Below are positions 38,682 through 48,537 of a stretch of 64,000 nt of DNA, piece after piece (positions within the stretch are counted from its first letter, which is position 1; each line of letters starts with the position of its first letter). This stretch comes from Rhodospirillum rubrum ATCC 11170. GTDB lineage: Bacteria; Pseudomonadota; Alphaproteobacteria; Rhodospirillales; Rhodospirillaceae. The stretch is from assembly GCF_000013085.1 (NCBI RefSeq), contig NC_007643.1, positions 3,109,501 to 3,173,500 of the forward strand, read 5' to 3'. Both the position numbers and the translations under genes were made by a program. Under the pieces are notes generated by a model. The model made no database searches. It was not told the DNA's origin and worked only from the letters and a program-made list of their open reading frames with translations.

Positions 38682-39512
38682 ATGGATACGCTCGCCAGCA
38701 ACGAATATGTCGCCCAGGATTACAAATCCGACCTCAAGCCCGTCTGGTGTCCGGGATGCGGGGATTATTCGGTGATCGCCTCGATCACCAAGGCCCTGGC
38801 CGAGCTGCAGCTGGTGCCCGAGGAGGTCGCCTTCGTTTCGGGCATCGGCTGTTCCTCGCGCATCCCGGCCTATTCGGCGGTCTATGGCTTCCACGGCGTC
38901 CATGGCCGGGCCCTGCCGATCGCCACCGGCCTGAAAATGGCCCGCCAGGATCTGACCGTGCTGGTCGCCGGCGGCGATGGCGATGGCTTCTCGATCGGCG
39001 GCAATCATTTCATGCACGCCTGCCGGCGCAATGTTGATCTGACCTATATCGTCATGGACAACAGCGTCTATGGCATGACCAAGGGCCAGGCCTCGCCAAC
39101 CACCGAGGCCGATTGGGGCGGCTCGAAGCTGACCCCCAACGGCACCGGCCTGCTGCCCTTCCAGCCTTTGGAGATCGCGCTCTCGGCGGGCGCCAGCTTC
39201 ATCGGCCGGGCCTTTTCCGGTCAGCCCGGCGAGTTGACCCGCCAGATCTGCGAGGGCATCCACCACAAGGGCTTCTCGTTCATCCACGTATTGTCGCCCT
39301 GCGTCACCTACCGCCCCGAACAGCGCGCCTATAAGGACCGTGTCCATCAGGAATGGCAGCCCACCGCCGATCGCACGGAGGCCTTTCGCAAACTGCTCGA
39401 CGACGACGGCTTCTCCACGGGGATCTTGTACAAGGGCACCAAGCCCGCCTTCGTGCCCGAGACCGCCGAGCGGGCGAGCTTCACCGAAATCGAAGCCCAG
39501 TTCGCGGTCTAG
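38682..39512 (+). CDS. korB: 2-oxoacid:ferredoxin oxidoreductase beta subunit
   Basis: The 276-residue beta subunit binds thiamine diphosphate and the [4Fe-4S] cluster. WCPGCGDYSV gives the first two cluster cysteines, VSGIGCSSRIP another, and SPCVTY the conserved C-terminal Cys; GGDGDGFSIGGNH with DNSVYGMTKGQASPT is the ThDP site. The ATG at 38682 has GGAGAG just upstream and is preferred to the GTG at 38676, which overlaps the korA stop. Together with korA and the nearby ferredoxin it forms one redox module. Confidence 0.92.
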   Translation: MDTLASNEYVAQDYKSDLKPVWCPGCGDYSVIASITKALAELQLVPEEVAFVSGIGCSSRIPAYSAVYGFHGVHGRALPIATGLKMARQDLTVLVAGGDGDGFSIGGNHFMHACRRNVDLTYIVMDNSVYGMTKGQASPTTEADWGGSKLTPNGTGLLPFQPLEIALSAGASFIGRAFSGQPGELTRQICEGIHHKGFSFIHVLSPCVTYRPEQRAYKDRVHQEWQPTADRTEAFRKLLDDDGFSTGILYKGTKPAFVPETAERASFTEIEAQFAV

Positions 39513-39529
39513 GGCGCAGCTAAACAATG

Positions 39530-39559
39530 CCGCGGTGAGGGGAAGATCCCTCATCGCGG
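39530..39559 (+). terminator. hairpin downstream of korB
   Basis: CCGCGGTGAGGG and CCCTCATCGCGG form a 12-bp stem (one G-T pair) with a 6-base loop, 18 bases after the korB stop. Only AGACTTT follows, so termination may be Rho-assisted, but the position fits the end of the korAB transcript. Confidence 0.5.
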
Positions 39560-39632
39560 AGACTTTGATCTGGCATCCCTGTTTTGGAGCGGCGTAGTGT
39601 TCGAGCGACAGTCTTTGTGGGGGGATGGACTT

Positions 39633-40136
39633 ATGAAATCCGTTGAAGATTTTCTGGCCCATGCCGTGGCGCTGGAAGAAGACTCGGCCCTGCGCTTCGA
39701 CGAACTGGCCGATGCCCTTGATGTCCACAACAATGCCGAGGTCACCGAGATCTTCCGCAAGATGGCCCATTATTCCCGGCTGCATCTGCGCGAAGCCCGC
39801 GATCTGGCCGAGGGGCGGACCCTGCCCCATATCCGCCCCTGGGAATTCGAATGGCCCGACGCCGAGGCCCCGGAAACCCCGATGGTCGACGGCACCCATT
39901 ACCTGATGACGCCCCACCACGCCCTCAAGCTGGCGCTCGACAGCGAAATCCGTGGCCGCGATTTTTATCAGGGCGTCGCCGATAAGACCGAAAACCCCCG
40001 AATCCGCGATCTCGCCTTGGAATTCGCCGGCGAGGAAAGCGAGCATGTCGCCCTGCTTGACGAGATGCTGACGCGCTATCCCCGCCCCGAAGCCGATTGG
40101 GACGAGGACATGGATCCCCCGGTGGTTGTCGATTAA
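39633..40136 (+). CDS. rubrerythrin-like ferritin-fold diiron protein
   Basis: The 167-residue protein has a ferritin-like four-helix pattern with diiron ligand candidates in EEDSALRFDELAD, AHYSRLHLREA, LDSEIRGRDFY and EESEHVALLDE (ExxH). It lacks the rubredoxin Cys4 tail of classic rubrerythrins. Such proteins reduce peroxide or handle iron; a link with the oxygen-sensitive KorAB upstream is plausible but inferred. GGGGGA precedes the ATG at 39633; a GTG 12 codons upstream is less likely. Confidence 0.75.
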   Translation: MKSVEDFLAHAVALEEDSALRFDELADALDVHNNAEVTEIFRKMAHYSRLHLREARDLAEGRTLPHIRPWEFEWPDAEAPETPMVDGTHYLMTPHHALKLALDSEIRGRDFYQGVADKTENPRIRDLALEFAGEESEHVALLDEMLTRYPRPEADWDEDMDPPVVVD

Positions 40137-40217
40137 CCACTCTGTCGCGCCTTCCGGGACGCAAACGGCCATGCTATCTGAAGGGACCGCCCCTTGGCTT
40201 CCCGGAGGATCTCCAGC

Positions 40218-40931
40218 ATGTCCGTTTCCGTCGCCCTTCCCCTTGATGGTCCCTCGGTGCCACCGGCCGATGGCGGTCCGGCCGGACGACTCGTCGTCTT
40301 CCTGCATGGCTACGGCGCGGATGGGACCGATCTGATAAGCTTGGCCCCGATCTTCGCCGAGCATTTCCCCGACGCCGCCTTCCACGCCCCCCATGCCCCT
40401 TTTCCCTGCGAGGTCATGGCCGGCGGCCGTCAGTGGTTCAGCCTGGCCGCCGTCCATGATCCGGCGCTGATGACGGGCGATCCGGCCAAGATGGGCGCCG
40501 CCTTCGCCGCCCTTGAGCGCGACAGCCGCTCGGTTCTGCCGACCCTCGACGCCACGCTTGACGGCCTGCTCGATCATTACGGCCTGCCCGCCGATCGTCT
40601 GGCGCTGGTCGGATTTTCCCAGGGCACGATGATGGCCCTGCTCTGCGCCCCGCGCCGCGCCGAACCGGTCGCCGCCGTCGTCGGCTTTTCGGGCTCGCTG
40701 CTCAGCCCGGCCAGCCTGCCCACCGAAACCCGCGCCCGCCCGCCGGTGTTGCTGGTCCATGGCGACGCCGACGACGTGGTGCCGGTCTCGCGCGCCCGTC
40801 AGGCCCTGCCGGTGCTCAAGGCCGCCGGGTTCAACGCCTCGCTGATCGAGGTTCCCGGCCTGCCCCACGCCATCGACGACACCGGCCTCGACGCCGCCAT
40901 CGCCTTGCTCGAACGGATCTGGAACGCCTGA
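40218..40931 (+). CDS. phospholipase/carboxylesterase family hydrolase
   Basis: The 237-residue alpha/beta-hydrolase has FLHGYGADGTDL, the nucleophile elbow GFSQGTMMAL (Ser about residue 121), catalytic Asp in VHGDADDVVPV and His in GLPHAIDD. This is the Abhydrolase_2 pattern of bacterial carboxylesterases such as YpfH. The cytoplasmic location is inferred from the lack of a signal peptide. GGAGG lies nine bases upstream of the ATG. The substrate is unknown. Confidence 0.85.
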   Translation: MSVSVALPLDGPSVPPADGGPAGRLVVFLHGYGADGTDLISLAPIFAEHFPDAAFHAPHAPFPCEVMAGGRQWFSLAAVHDPALMTGDPAKMGAAFAALERDSRSVLPTLDATLDGLLDHYGLPADRLALVGFSQGTMMALLCAPRRAEPVAAVVGFSGSLLSPASLPTETRARPPVLLVHGDADDVVPVSRARQALPVLKAAGFNASLIEVPGLPHAIDDTGLDAAIALLERIWNA

Positions 40932-41035
40932 CCGACAGGGCTCCCCTCGACCTTGTTCTCCTTCCCCAACACGGCGTATCCTTGATCCTTGGATCCAACC
41001 GCCGGGGAAGGCCTGAAAAGACGGGGCCGAGGGAG

Positions 41036-43540
41036 ATGCCGACCGTGGACCCGGAACGCCTGAAAGGCGATACACTGGATCTTGCCAGCATCGGCCGCGA
41101 CTTCGTCATCGGGCTTAGCCTTATGGTCGTCGTCATGCTGGCGCTGGCGATCCCGACCATCCTTGATCGCCCCCTCCCCGATGCCGTCGTTCTGGCCATC
41201 CTGATCCCGGGTCTGGCCCTGGTCCTGCTGTTGATCCGCCGCCAACGCACCCTGTTCAAGGCGATCGACCGATCGGGGCGCCGGCTTGCCGATAGCGAAG
41301 CCCGGATCCGCGACTTCGCCCAATCGAGTTCCGACTGGTTCTGGGAAACCGGCCCGACCCTGGCCTATACCTACGCCTCGCCCCGCCTGCTCGACCTGAG
41401 CGGCAACGATCCCGCCAAGATCATGGGCCAAAGGCTGAGCGATCTTTGCCCGGATCCGCGCTCGGACGCCGCCGAACGCATCGCCACCCGCCGACCCTTT
41501 CGCGATCTGGCGCTGACCGTCGATCTGGGAGACGGCTATCGTCGTCATTTCCGTCTGGCCGGCCGACCGGTGCTCGATGATCGGGGCGTCTTCGCCGGCT
41601 ATCGGGGCGCCGGCGTCGATGTCACGGGCGAAATCGCCGCCAGCGCCCGCTCCGAGGCCTTGCGCGACCTGATGTTCGACGCCGTCGACAGCATTTCCGA
41701 GGGCTTCGTGCTGTTCGACCCGGAAGGCCGGCTGGTGGTGGTCAACGACAGCTACCGTTATGCCTATCCGCAATTGGCCGATCATCTGGTTCCGGGCATC
41801 ACCTTTGAAGAATTGCTGAAAGTGGCCGCCCGCGGCCGTGACCTGGGCGCCGAGAAAGACCTGCGCGGCTGGATCGACGAGCGCCTGCACCGCCACCGCG
41901 AGGGCGGAACGAACGATTGCAAGTTATCGGACGGCCGCTGGTATCGGATCGGCGAGCATGAGACCCGGGGGGGCGGCTTGGTCAAGGTGTTGATGGACAT
42001 CACCGAGATGAAGACCGGCGCCGATCGTCTGGCCCAGCAAACCGCCCTGTTGCGCACCTTCGTCGATGAAACCCCGGTGGCCGTCGCCATGGTCGATGCC
42101 ACGTTACGCTATCTGCGGGTCAGCCGGCGCTGGCGGACGGAATTCGGTCTGGAGGACCGCGACATCATCGGCCAACGCCACGACGTAGTCATGCCCTCGC
42201 TGCCCGATGATTGGCTCAATGATTACGAACAGGCGCTTTCGGGTGTCGCCATCGAACGCGAGGAGGTCTCGATCGATCTGGGCGGGCGGACCTTGTGGCT
42301 GCGCCGCCGCGAATATCCCTGGTTCCTCGAGGACGGCACGGTCGGCGGCTTGATGATGACGGCCGAGAACATCACCGAGCGCAAACAGGCCGAACTGGCC
42401 TTGCTGCAATCCCAGAAGATGGAGGCCGTTGGCCAGCTTGCCGGCGGCATCGCCCATGAATTCAATAACATGCTGACCTCGATCGGCGGCTTCGCCCGCA
42501 TGGCCCAGCGCACGCCCGAGCGCTTGGAGCGCGTCACCATGTGTCTGGCCGAGGTGGTGCGCTCGGCCGATCGCGCCGCCGGGCTGACCAGCCAGCTTTT
42601 GAACTTCAGCCGGCGCACCACCGAAGAGGAAACCCTGCGCATTCCGCTGGGCGCCCTGCTTGATGAATTGCGCACCTTCCTGAAGCCGGTGCTGGGCGAA
42701 CGCATCGCCTTGGACCTGCGCTGCGCCGTCGAGTCCTTGTTTGTTCTCGCCAACCGCGACCGGCTGCATCAGGCCCTGGTCAATCTGTGCATCAACGCCC
42801 GCGACGCCATGGCCGAGGGCGGAACCGTCATCATCGAGACCGGACACGGCGTGCCCCCTGAGCGCCTGCGCTGTCGCCACCCCCATCTGGGCGCCGGCCA
42901 GCATGCGGTGCTGCGGGTCATCGATTCGGGCTGTGGCATTCCCGAAGAGGATCTGCCCCGCGTCTTCGAGCCCTTCTTCACCACCAAGGCCCAGGGCAAG
43001 GGCACCGGTCTTGGCCTGCCGATGGTCTATGCCATGGCCGAACAGGCCAATGGCGCGGTGGAACTCGACTCGATCGTCGGTCGGGGGACGACGGTGACCC
43101 TCTATCTGCCCTTGGCCGATGGCGCCGCCGCGGCGCCGACCATCGAAGGGCCGCCGCCCCTCCCGCGTGGCGGGGCGCGCATCCTGTTGGTCGAGGACGA
43201 GGACGCCGTGCGCCGCTTCGCCGCCATGGTCCTGGAGGATGGCGGCTACGCCGTGCGGGCGGCGACCAATGGGCGCGAGGCCCTCGACATCTGGGAGGCC
43301 GAGGGGGGGCGGTTCGATTTGCTGATCAGCGATCTGGTAATGCCCGAGCTGGGCGGTCTCGCCCTTTATGACCGCCTGCGCGCCCACACCCCTTTGCTGC
43401 CGGCCGTGCTGATGTCAGGCTATTCCGACGAAATCCCCTCGGAAGACGCGCGCGAGGGCGAGGGCGCCCGCCGGGTGCTTGCCAAACCGGTCACCCCGGA
43501 TGCGCTGATCGCCGCCGTCGAGGAGTTGCTGACGCCATGA
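41036..43540 (+). CDS. hybrid sensor histidine kinase with three PAS-like domains and receiver
   Basis: The 834-residue protein has two membrane helices (about 22-43 and 49-68) with almost no periplasmic loop, so sensing is probably cytoplasmic or within the membrane. Three PAS-like domains follow (about 90-200, 210-330, 340-460), then HisKA with His474 in GGIAHEFNN, a HATPase domain ([30 protein letters not shown]) and a receiver with Asp766 in [10 protein letters not shown]. The start is uncertain: ATG 41036 or GTG 41045. Its stop overlaps the next gene's ATG by four bases, tying it to that response-regulator protein. Confidence 0.88.
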   Translation: MPTVDPERLKGDTLDLASIGRDFVIGLSLMVVVMLALAIPTILDRPLPDAVVLAILIPGLALVLLLIRRQRTLFKAIDRSGRRLADSEARIRDFAQSSSDWFWETGPTLAYTYASPRLLDLSGNDPAKIMGQRLSDLCPDPRSDAAERIATRRPFRDLALTVDLGDGYRRHFRLAGRPVLDDRGVFAGYRGAGVDVTGEIAASARSEALRDLMFDAVDSISEGFVLFDPEGRLVVVNDSYRYAYPQLADHLVPGITFEELLKVAARGRDLGAEKDLRGWIDERLHRHREGGTNDCKLSDGRWYRIGEHETRGGGLVKVLMDITEMKTGADRLAQQTALLRTFVDETPVAVAMVDATLRYLRVSRRWRTEFGLEDRDIIGQRHDVVMPSLPDDWLNDYEQALSGVAIEREEVSIDLGGRTLWLRRREYPWFLEDGTVGGLMMTAENITERKQAELALLQSQKMEAVGQLAGGIAHEFNNMLTSIGGFARMAQRTPERLERVTMCLAEVVRSADRAAGLTSQLLNFSRRTTEEETLRIPLGALLDELRTFLKPVLGERIALDLRCAVESLFVLANRDRLHQALVNLCINARDAMAEGGTVIIETGHGVPPERLRCRHPHLGAGQHAVLRVIDSGCGIPEEDLPRVFEPFFTTKAQGKGTGLGLPMVYAMAEQANGAVELDSIVGRGTTVTLYLPLADGAAAAPTIEGPPPLPRGGARILLVEDEDAVRRFAAMVLEDGGYAVRAATNGREALDIWEAEGGRFDLLISDLVMPELGGLALYDRLRAHTPLLPAVLMSGYSDEIPSEDAREGEGARRVLAKPVTPDALIAAVEELLTP

Positions 43541-45480
43541 CCCCGCCCCTTTCCGCCTCGACCGATGGAGATCCCGCCACTCCCCCCACCGGCGCCGAGG
43601 ACGGCCCTGGCGGCGCGCTCTGCGTCGATCTGCGCGACATCGTGCGTCCGCAAAGCCGGCGGATGATCGCCCACCACGCCAGGGAGTTTCTCGACGCGCG
43701 CGGCCTTCTGCCCTGTGAGGTGATCTTCAGCCCGCTTCTGCTCGGCGAGGTGCGGCTCTCCCCCCTCTTCGAACCGGCGATGGCCGCCGCCGCCCGGGCC
43801 CAGGCCGCCGTTGGCGGGCCAACGGCCGAGGAGCGGCGCCGCGACCTCGGCACCCTTGTCGATTTCCTGGGCGATCAACTCGACGCCGCCGCCTCCCATC
43901 TGCCCGCCCTGCCGCTCGACGCCGGGGGCTTCGCCATCCTGACCGATAACTTCGGCCCCACCCCCGATGACCGGGAATGGGTTCTGCTTGGCCTGATGGT
44001 CTCGCGCATCCTCGCCCTTCACGCCGACCGCCCGGCCAAGGTGAAAGCCCTGCTCGACCTGACCGTCGGCCAGAACACCGATCATGGCGTCGGCTTTCTC
44101 GATCCGTTCCTCGCCGACGGGCTGGCCGATCGGGCCATCCTCGAAGAGATGCTGGGCCTGCCGCCAACACCGATGGACCTGCTGGCCGACCTCGCCCTGC
44201 TCTATCGCGGGAGCCAGTCCCAGCCTTCGGGACGTTCGGAAGCCGCCTTGCGATTGTTCCTGCTTTTTTCCCAACACGCCCTGCCGGCCTGCCGCGACAG
44301 CCTGACCGAGCATCTGCATGGGGTATTGGCCTCAAGCCAGCCGCTGAGCGAGGAGGAAAGCGCCGGCGAGGACATCACCGAGGCCGACCTGCTTGTCGCC
44401 CTGCAAACGATCGCCGACCTGACCAACCAATTGACCATCGACGGCGCGGTGATGGGGGGGCGGCGCACCGCCCAATTGCTCGATGCCCGTATCCTGGAGC
44501 TGATCGGCGGCGCCGTGCTGCCCCGGGTGCTTGACAGCAAGCCGTTGATCGATCGCCTGCGCACGCTGTTTAAGGTGCAAAGGCTGAGCGTCGGGCGGAC
44601 CTCGCGCAAGATTCTGGGTCAGCAGATCGTCGATGTGATCGGCGACCGCGATTTCCCCGGGCGTCTGCGCGACGAGGTCGAAGGCGAGGACCTGCAGCTT
44701 CGGGTTCTGGGCGAGATTGCCGCCCTGGTCGACGAGGCGGCCCTAGGCGAGGCCACCCGCCGCCGGCTGATCGAAACCCTTGACGAGGTCCAGTACGGGC
44801 TGATCCGTAGCAGCGGCCTGCTTGGCGATCTGCGCCGTGAGCGGTTGCGCGGCATGGCGACCTTCATGCGGGTGCTTGATCTGGCCGCCGATGGCGGCTT
44901 CGTTCCCGGACGATGCCTGGACGAGGCCCGCGACCTGTTGATCCGTCACGCCCGCCAACCGGAATTCCTGCGCTCCTGTCTGGCCCATCTGCAAGGCGTC
45001 GGCGGCACGGCCGGCATGATCGGCGAGCTTGCCCGGCGCTTGCGCGACGCCGGCATCCCCTTTCGCGATGTCACCCGGGCCAAGGTGCTGGTGGTCGAGG
45101 ACGAGGAAAGCGCCGCCGCCTATGTGCGCATGGTGCTTGGCGATATGGGCATCGAGGATGTGACCCTGGCCGCGAACGGCCGCGATGCCCTGCAACGCAT
45201 CGTGGGATGGGAACACGAGATCGATTTGATCATCTGCGACTGGATGATGCCGGTGATGTCGGGTCTGGATTTTCTCAAGCAGATCCGCGCCGTGGCGCCC
45301 ACCGTGCCGTTCCTGATGGTCACCGCCCTGGCCACGGTCGAGACCGTGCGCACCGCCATGGCCCATGATGTCACGGCCTATATCGCCAAGCCCTTTCCCC
45401 CCGAACAACTGGAGGAAAAGGTTCTTGTTTTGTTCAATCGCGGCGGCGAGAGCGATCTTCCCGCCCCGCCGCCGCTCTGA
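43537..45480 (+). CDS. C-terminal receiver-domain protein with large novel helical N-terminal region
   Basis: Residues 523-647 are a CheY-like receiver: VLVVEDEESAAAYVR, phospho-acceptor Asp568 in ICDWMMPVMSG, VTALAT and YIAKPF. The preceding 520 residues are Leu/Ala/Asp-rich and probably all helical, and I recognise no domain in them. The receiver at the C-terminus is unusual for an output protein. The ATGA overlap with the upstream hybrid kinase indicates a dedicated signalling pair. Confidence 0.8.
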   Translation: MTPPLSASTDGDPATPPTGAEDGPGGALCVDLRDIVRPQSRRMIAHHAREFLDARGLLPCEVIFSPLLLGEVRLSPLFEPAMAAAARAQAAVGGPTAEERRRDLGTLVDFLGDQLDAAASHLPALPLDAGGFAILTDNFGPTPDDREWVLLGLMVSRILALHADRPAKVKALLDLTVGQNTDHGVGFLDPFLADGLADRAILEEMLGLPPTPMDLLADLALLYRGSQSQPSGRSEAALRLFLLFSQHALPACRDSLTEHLHGVLASSQPLSEEESAGEDITEADLLVALQTIADLTNQLTIDGAVMGGRRTAQLLDARILELIGGAVLPRVLDSKPLIDRLRTLFKVQRLSVGRTSRKILGQQIVDVIGDRDFPGRLRDEVEGEDLQLRVLGEIAALVDEAALGEATRRRLIETLDEVQYGLIRSSGLLGDLRRERLRGMATFMRVLDLAADGGFVPGRCLDEARDLLIRHARQPEFLRSCLAHLQGVGGTAGMIGELARRLRDAGIPFRDVTRAKVLVVEDEESAAAYVRMVLGDMGIEDVTLAANGRDALQRIVGWEHEIDLIICDWMMPVMSGLDFLKQIRAVAPTVPFLMVTALATVETVRTAMAHDVTAYIAKPFPPEQLEEKVLVLFNRGGESDLPAPPPL

Positions 45481-45546
45481 AATCCCGATAGCAAGGCAAA
45501 GCGTCGGCGCGCCCCGCTCCGGCGCGCCCGGATTCGCCTTGGGTCC

Positions 45547-46338
45547 TCAGACCACCAGGGCCCGATAGGCATGCCAGGTGGAATAACCCAGCAGCGGCAA
45601 GGTGAAGGCCAGACCGATAAAACCGGTGAGCAAACCGCAAACGGTGATGAAGGCGATGGTCGCCGCCCAGCCGACCATGACGGCGCGGTTGGTGTTGACC
45701 GCGTCAATGCTGGTCGCCATCGCCGCCAGGGCCGAGATGTCGCGATCCAGGATCATCGGCAGTGAAACCGCCGCTAGGGCGAAGACCAGCGTGGCGAGCG
45801 CCCCGCCGACCACCGTTCCCACGGCTAGGAAGATCATCGACTGGGGGGCCGTCAGCACGCCGAAGAAGAAATCCCCCAAAGGCGGCGGCGAAACGCCGTA
45901 AAACAGCGCGAACAGCACCAGGGCCAGCAAGATCCAAACCAGCATCGCCAGCATCAGCACCATGCCGACCGCCGACAGCGGCCCGGCCTTGGCCAAACAG
46001 GCCGCCGCCGTGGCGCGGAAGGGATAGGGCTCGCCGTTTTCGATGCGCCGGCTGATCTCATAGAACAACACCGCCGAAAGCGGGGCGACGAGAATGAAAC
46101 CGCCACACAGCGGCAAGATCAGCGAGGCGAGGCCGACCCATTGCAGGCCGATCAGGATGCCAAAGGCGATCAGGCTGTAAAAGCCCCCAGCCAGCAGGCT
46201 GGGCCCGGGGGCGCGGCGGAAATCGGCCAGACCCCGCGCCAGCCATTGGCCCGATTCGTCAATGGAAACGACCCGGACGGCGGGACGGGTCACATCGGGC
46301 AGAAGATCCGTGGGGGAAGAAGCGTTGGAGAGAGTCAT
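45547..46338 (-). CDS. DUF2189-family integral membrane protein
   Basis: The 263-residue protein has about six hydrophobic helices and the DUF2189 pattern: a soluble N-terminus, FEISRR-like FYEISRRIENGEPY in a cytoplasmic loop, and ALAAVSLPMILDRD near the fifth helix followed by SIDAVNTN. The function is unknown; some members are called cytochrome c oxidase-associated without proof. GGGAG lies eight bases upstream of the ATG. It is downstream of the NnrU-like gene on the same strand. Confidence 0.82.
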   Translation of the reverse strand: MTLSNASSPTDLLPDVTRPAVRVVSIDESGQWLARGLADFRRAPGPSLLAGGFYSLIAFGILIGLQWVGLASLILPLCGGFILVAPLSAVLFYEISRRIENGEPYPFRATAAACLAKAGPLSAVGMVLMLAMLVWILLALVLFALFYGVSPPPLGDFFFGVLTAPQSMIFLAVGTVVGGALATLVFALAAVSLPMILDRDISALAAMATSIDAVNTNRAVMVGWAATIAFITVCGLLTGFIGLAFTLPLLGYSTWHAYRALVV

Positions 46339-46392
46339 CGGCGGGTCTCCCTGGCAACGGACCGGGCCAAGCCGGTCCCATCCTGTTCCATC

Positions 46393-46415
46393 CCCGGAAG
46401 GACATCGCTTCCGGG
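46393..46415. repeat. 8-bp inverted repeat between DUF2189 and NnrU-like genes
   Basis: CCCGGAAG (46393-46400) and CTTCCGGG (46408-46415) form a perfect stem with a 7-base loop in the 122-base gap. No T run follows on either strand; the role is unknown. Confidence 0.35.
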
Positions 46416-46460
46416 TGATTATCAGAGCATTCTACTATGTTTTGATCGCCGATACCTAGC

Positions 46461-47141
46461 TCAAGGGAGCATGTCACGCGGATCAAGCCCGATCAGCGGA
46501 CCGTGAAGGAAGAGGATCGCCCCATACAAAAGCAGGCCGCCGATCCAGGTTCGCAGGGCGGGCAAGCGGGTGGTGGGCGGCGCGGCACGGGCGGCGCGGC
46601 GCCACAGATCAAGCTGGACCGCGCCATAGCGCGCCTTGGCCTTGGCCGAAGCCACCGCCGGTCCGGCCAAGGCCAGGAGCAGCAGCGGACCGAAATACAG
46701 CGCCGCCGCCACATCGCCATTGGCCAGCAAATGCAGTCCCGCCCACAGGCCGAAGGCCACGAACAGCGGATGGGCGACCCGACCGCAGGTATGGGGACGC
46801 TGCGGATCGAAGGTCCGACCGCTGAAGCCCAGGGAAAAGGGATTGGCCTCGGTCAAGGCGGCGACCAGTAAAATCAGCGCTCCGGGCATCACCGCGACCA
46901 GAAGCACGGCGGCGAAGGGCTGGGGCGGCCACAGGGCGACGAACGGACTGCCCAAGGTGGCCACGGTCAACCAGACCAGCAAGGCCAGCGACACCACGCT
47001 ATACCCGACAAGATAGCCGCCCGCCCCCAACCGACGCCGCAGCGCCCCGCGCGCCCCGGGCAAGGCGGCGATCGCATGGGTACCCAGAAAAACCGCCAGG
47101 GCCACCCCTTGTTGCCAAAACCCGTCCAAAACACCCCCCAT
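46461..47141 (-). CDS. NnrU-family membrane protein
   Basis: The 226-residue protein has about six membrane helices and the family features FLGTHAIAA near the N-terminus, RTFDPQRPHTCGRVAHPLFV, and a conserved His/Leu-rich central helix. NnrU proteins were first linked to nitric-oxide metabolism in denitrifiers and are related to methyltransferase-like membrane enzymes; here there are no denitrification genes nearby. An AGGG element is ten bases upstream of the ATG. Confidence 0.82.
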   Translation of the reverse strand: MGGVLDGFWQQGVALAVFLGTHAIAALPGARGALRRRLGAGGYLVGYSVVSLALLVWLTVATLGSPFVALWPPQPFAAVLLVAVMPGALILLVAALTEANPFSLGFSGRTFDPQRPHTCGRVAHPLFVAFGLWAGLHLLANGDVAAALYFGPLLLLALAGPAVASAKAKARYGAVQLDLWRRAARAAPPTTRLPALRTWIGGLLLYGAILFLHGPLIGLDPRDMLP

Positions 47142-47323
47142 CCCTTGTTATCCCTAAGGCCTTTTTCGACCTTAGCCGCCTTTTGGGTGCATTGCGCCCC
47201 GGCTCCGGCGGCCCCATACTCTACTCCCCCGCCCGTCTCCCGCGGGTTTTCCGCGCCAGCCCGGCGCGGGTCCGTGGGGCGCGAGGGGGAGCGCCCGTAC
47301 CCGCCCGCGTGAGGAGGTCCGCC

Positions 47324-47887
47324 ATGTCCGCCGATGCCGACGATCTGTGGCGATTCGCCGTCGCCGTCCACGCCCGTGCCGGGGTGGAAAACGCCTGCCT
47401 CGCCCTTCAGGATGAAGCCGGGGCCGATGTCCCCTTGTTGTTGTTCGCCGCCTGGGCGGCGGCTCGACGCGGCGTCGTCCTTCCGGCGGAAACCCTGGCC
47501 GATCTTGATAGCAGGCTAGTGCCCTGGCGGGAAACCGTCATCCGGCCGCTGCGCACGGTCCGCCGGACGATGAAAGGCGCGCCGCCGCCCCATCGCGATC
47601 TGGAGACCCCGGCGGCCGATCTGCGGGCGCGGTTGAAATCCGTGGAACTGGAAGCCGAACGTCTGGCCCTGGATGCCCTGGCCGCCCATGCCCGCCTCGA
47701 CCCCCGCAACACCGCCAAGGCGAGCGACGCGCCGCCGCCGCGCGAAGCGATCTTGCAGGCCCTGCGCGCCGTGGTCGCCCTGCCGGCCGCCGGCGTGGCC
47801 GATTCCTGGCGCGAGCGTCATCTGGCCGTGCTGACCGATGCCGCCCTCGCCCATAGCCCGCTCTCGGTGGCCGACGCCCTGTCTTGA
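47324..47887 (+). CDS. DUF2390 (TIGR02444-type) helical protein
   Basis: The 187-residue protein starts MSADADDLWRFAVAVHARAG and contains the family pattern W-x-F-(A/S)-x3-(Y/H)..-CLxLQD, DVPLLLFAAWAA and an all-helical remainder. GAGGAGG lies about six bases upstream of the ATG. The function is unknown. It is alone, divergent from the NnrU-like gene. Confidence 0.75.
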   Translation: MSADADDLWRFAVAVHARAGVENACLALQDEAGADVPLLLFAAWAAARRGVVLPAETLADLDSRLVPWRETVIRPLRTVRRTMKGAPPPHRDLETPAADLRARLKSVELEAERLALDALAAHARLDPRNTAKASDAPPPREAILQALRAVVALPAAGVADSWRERHLAVLTDAALAHSPLSVADALS

Positions 47888-47938
47888 CCAAACGGCGCCA
47901 CCCAAAAGCGCCTAGGCCAAAAACCATCGCCGCCGGGC

Positions 47939-48253
47939 TCAGCCGGCGCGGCGGACGCGGCTCAGGTGAAGGTAATCATACAGATCGCTCAGGATGAACA
48001 TGCGGGTATCGGGATCGCCCAGGCGGCTGACCGTGCCGCCATCGCCCCCGACATAGTCCCGGGCGGTGCGCGTGAAGGTGGAGGGCAGCGACAGGTTATA
48101 GGATGATCCCTTGGCCAGCAGGCGCATGACCTGTTCGAACAACAAGGTGAAGCGCTCGGCATCGCCGGGCTTGGCATCCTGATAGGCGGTCGCCACCCCA
48201 TCGCCATAGAGCGAGAACAGTCTTACATAGTCTTCCTGACCGACGGCCCCCAT
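47939..48253 (-). CDS. small conserved-looking protein, function unknown
   Basis: The 104-residue product begins MGAVGQEDYVRLFSLYGDGV and ends FILSDLYDYLHLSRVRRAG. It is soluble, rich in Asp/Tyr/Leu and probably helical. A strong AAGGAG seven bases before the ATG supports it as a real gene. I do not recognise a family. The 284-base gap to exoD (48254-48537) shows no other feature. Confidence 0.6.
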   Translation of the reverse strand: MGAVGQEDYVRLFSLYGDGVATAYQDAKPGDAERFTLLFEQVMRLLAKGSSYNLSLPSTFTRTARDYVGGDGGTVSRLGDPDTRMFILSDLYDYLHLSRVRRAG

Positions 48254-48537
48254 CGACGGACTCCTTCCTGATTCCTAGTCGGACGACTTAAGTTCCATCG
48301 CCCTTTGAAAGCCCGATGCGGCCGATCGGTTCCCAAAGGCGCGCCCGTTTGAGATGGGGATGGAACGGCGGAAGGCAACGGGCATCCCCTATCGGCCGTA
48401 ATGAAAACGCCGCTTTCACCCCTGATCTTTGGTCCAGGTCGCCAGGGCGTTCGGCCAAATCAGCGGAACGGACGACGGGCACGATCATTGATCGGCGGCC
48501 TGGTCCCGTCCCCGGCCCGCCCGTCAAGGAGCCCGCG

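Noticed and set aside
40799-43387. Leftward frames opposite the esterase and hybrid kinase
   Set aside because: They are shadows of well-supported genes on the other strand.
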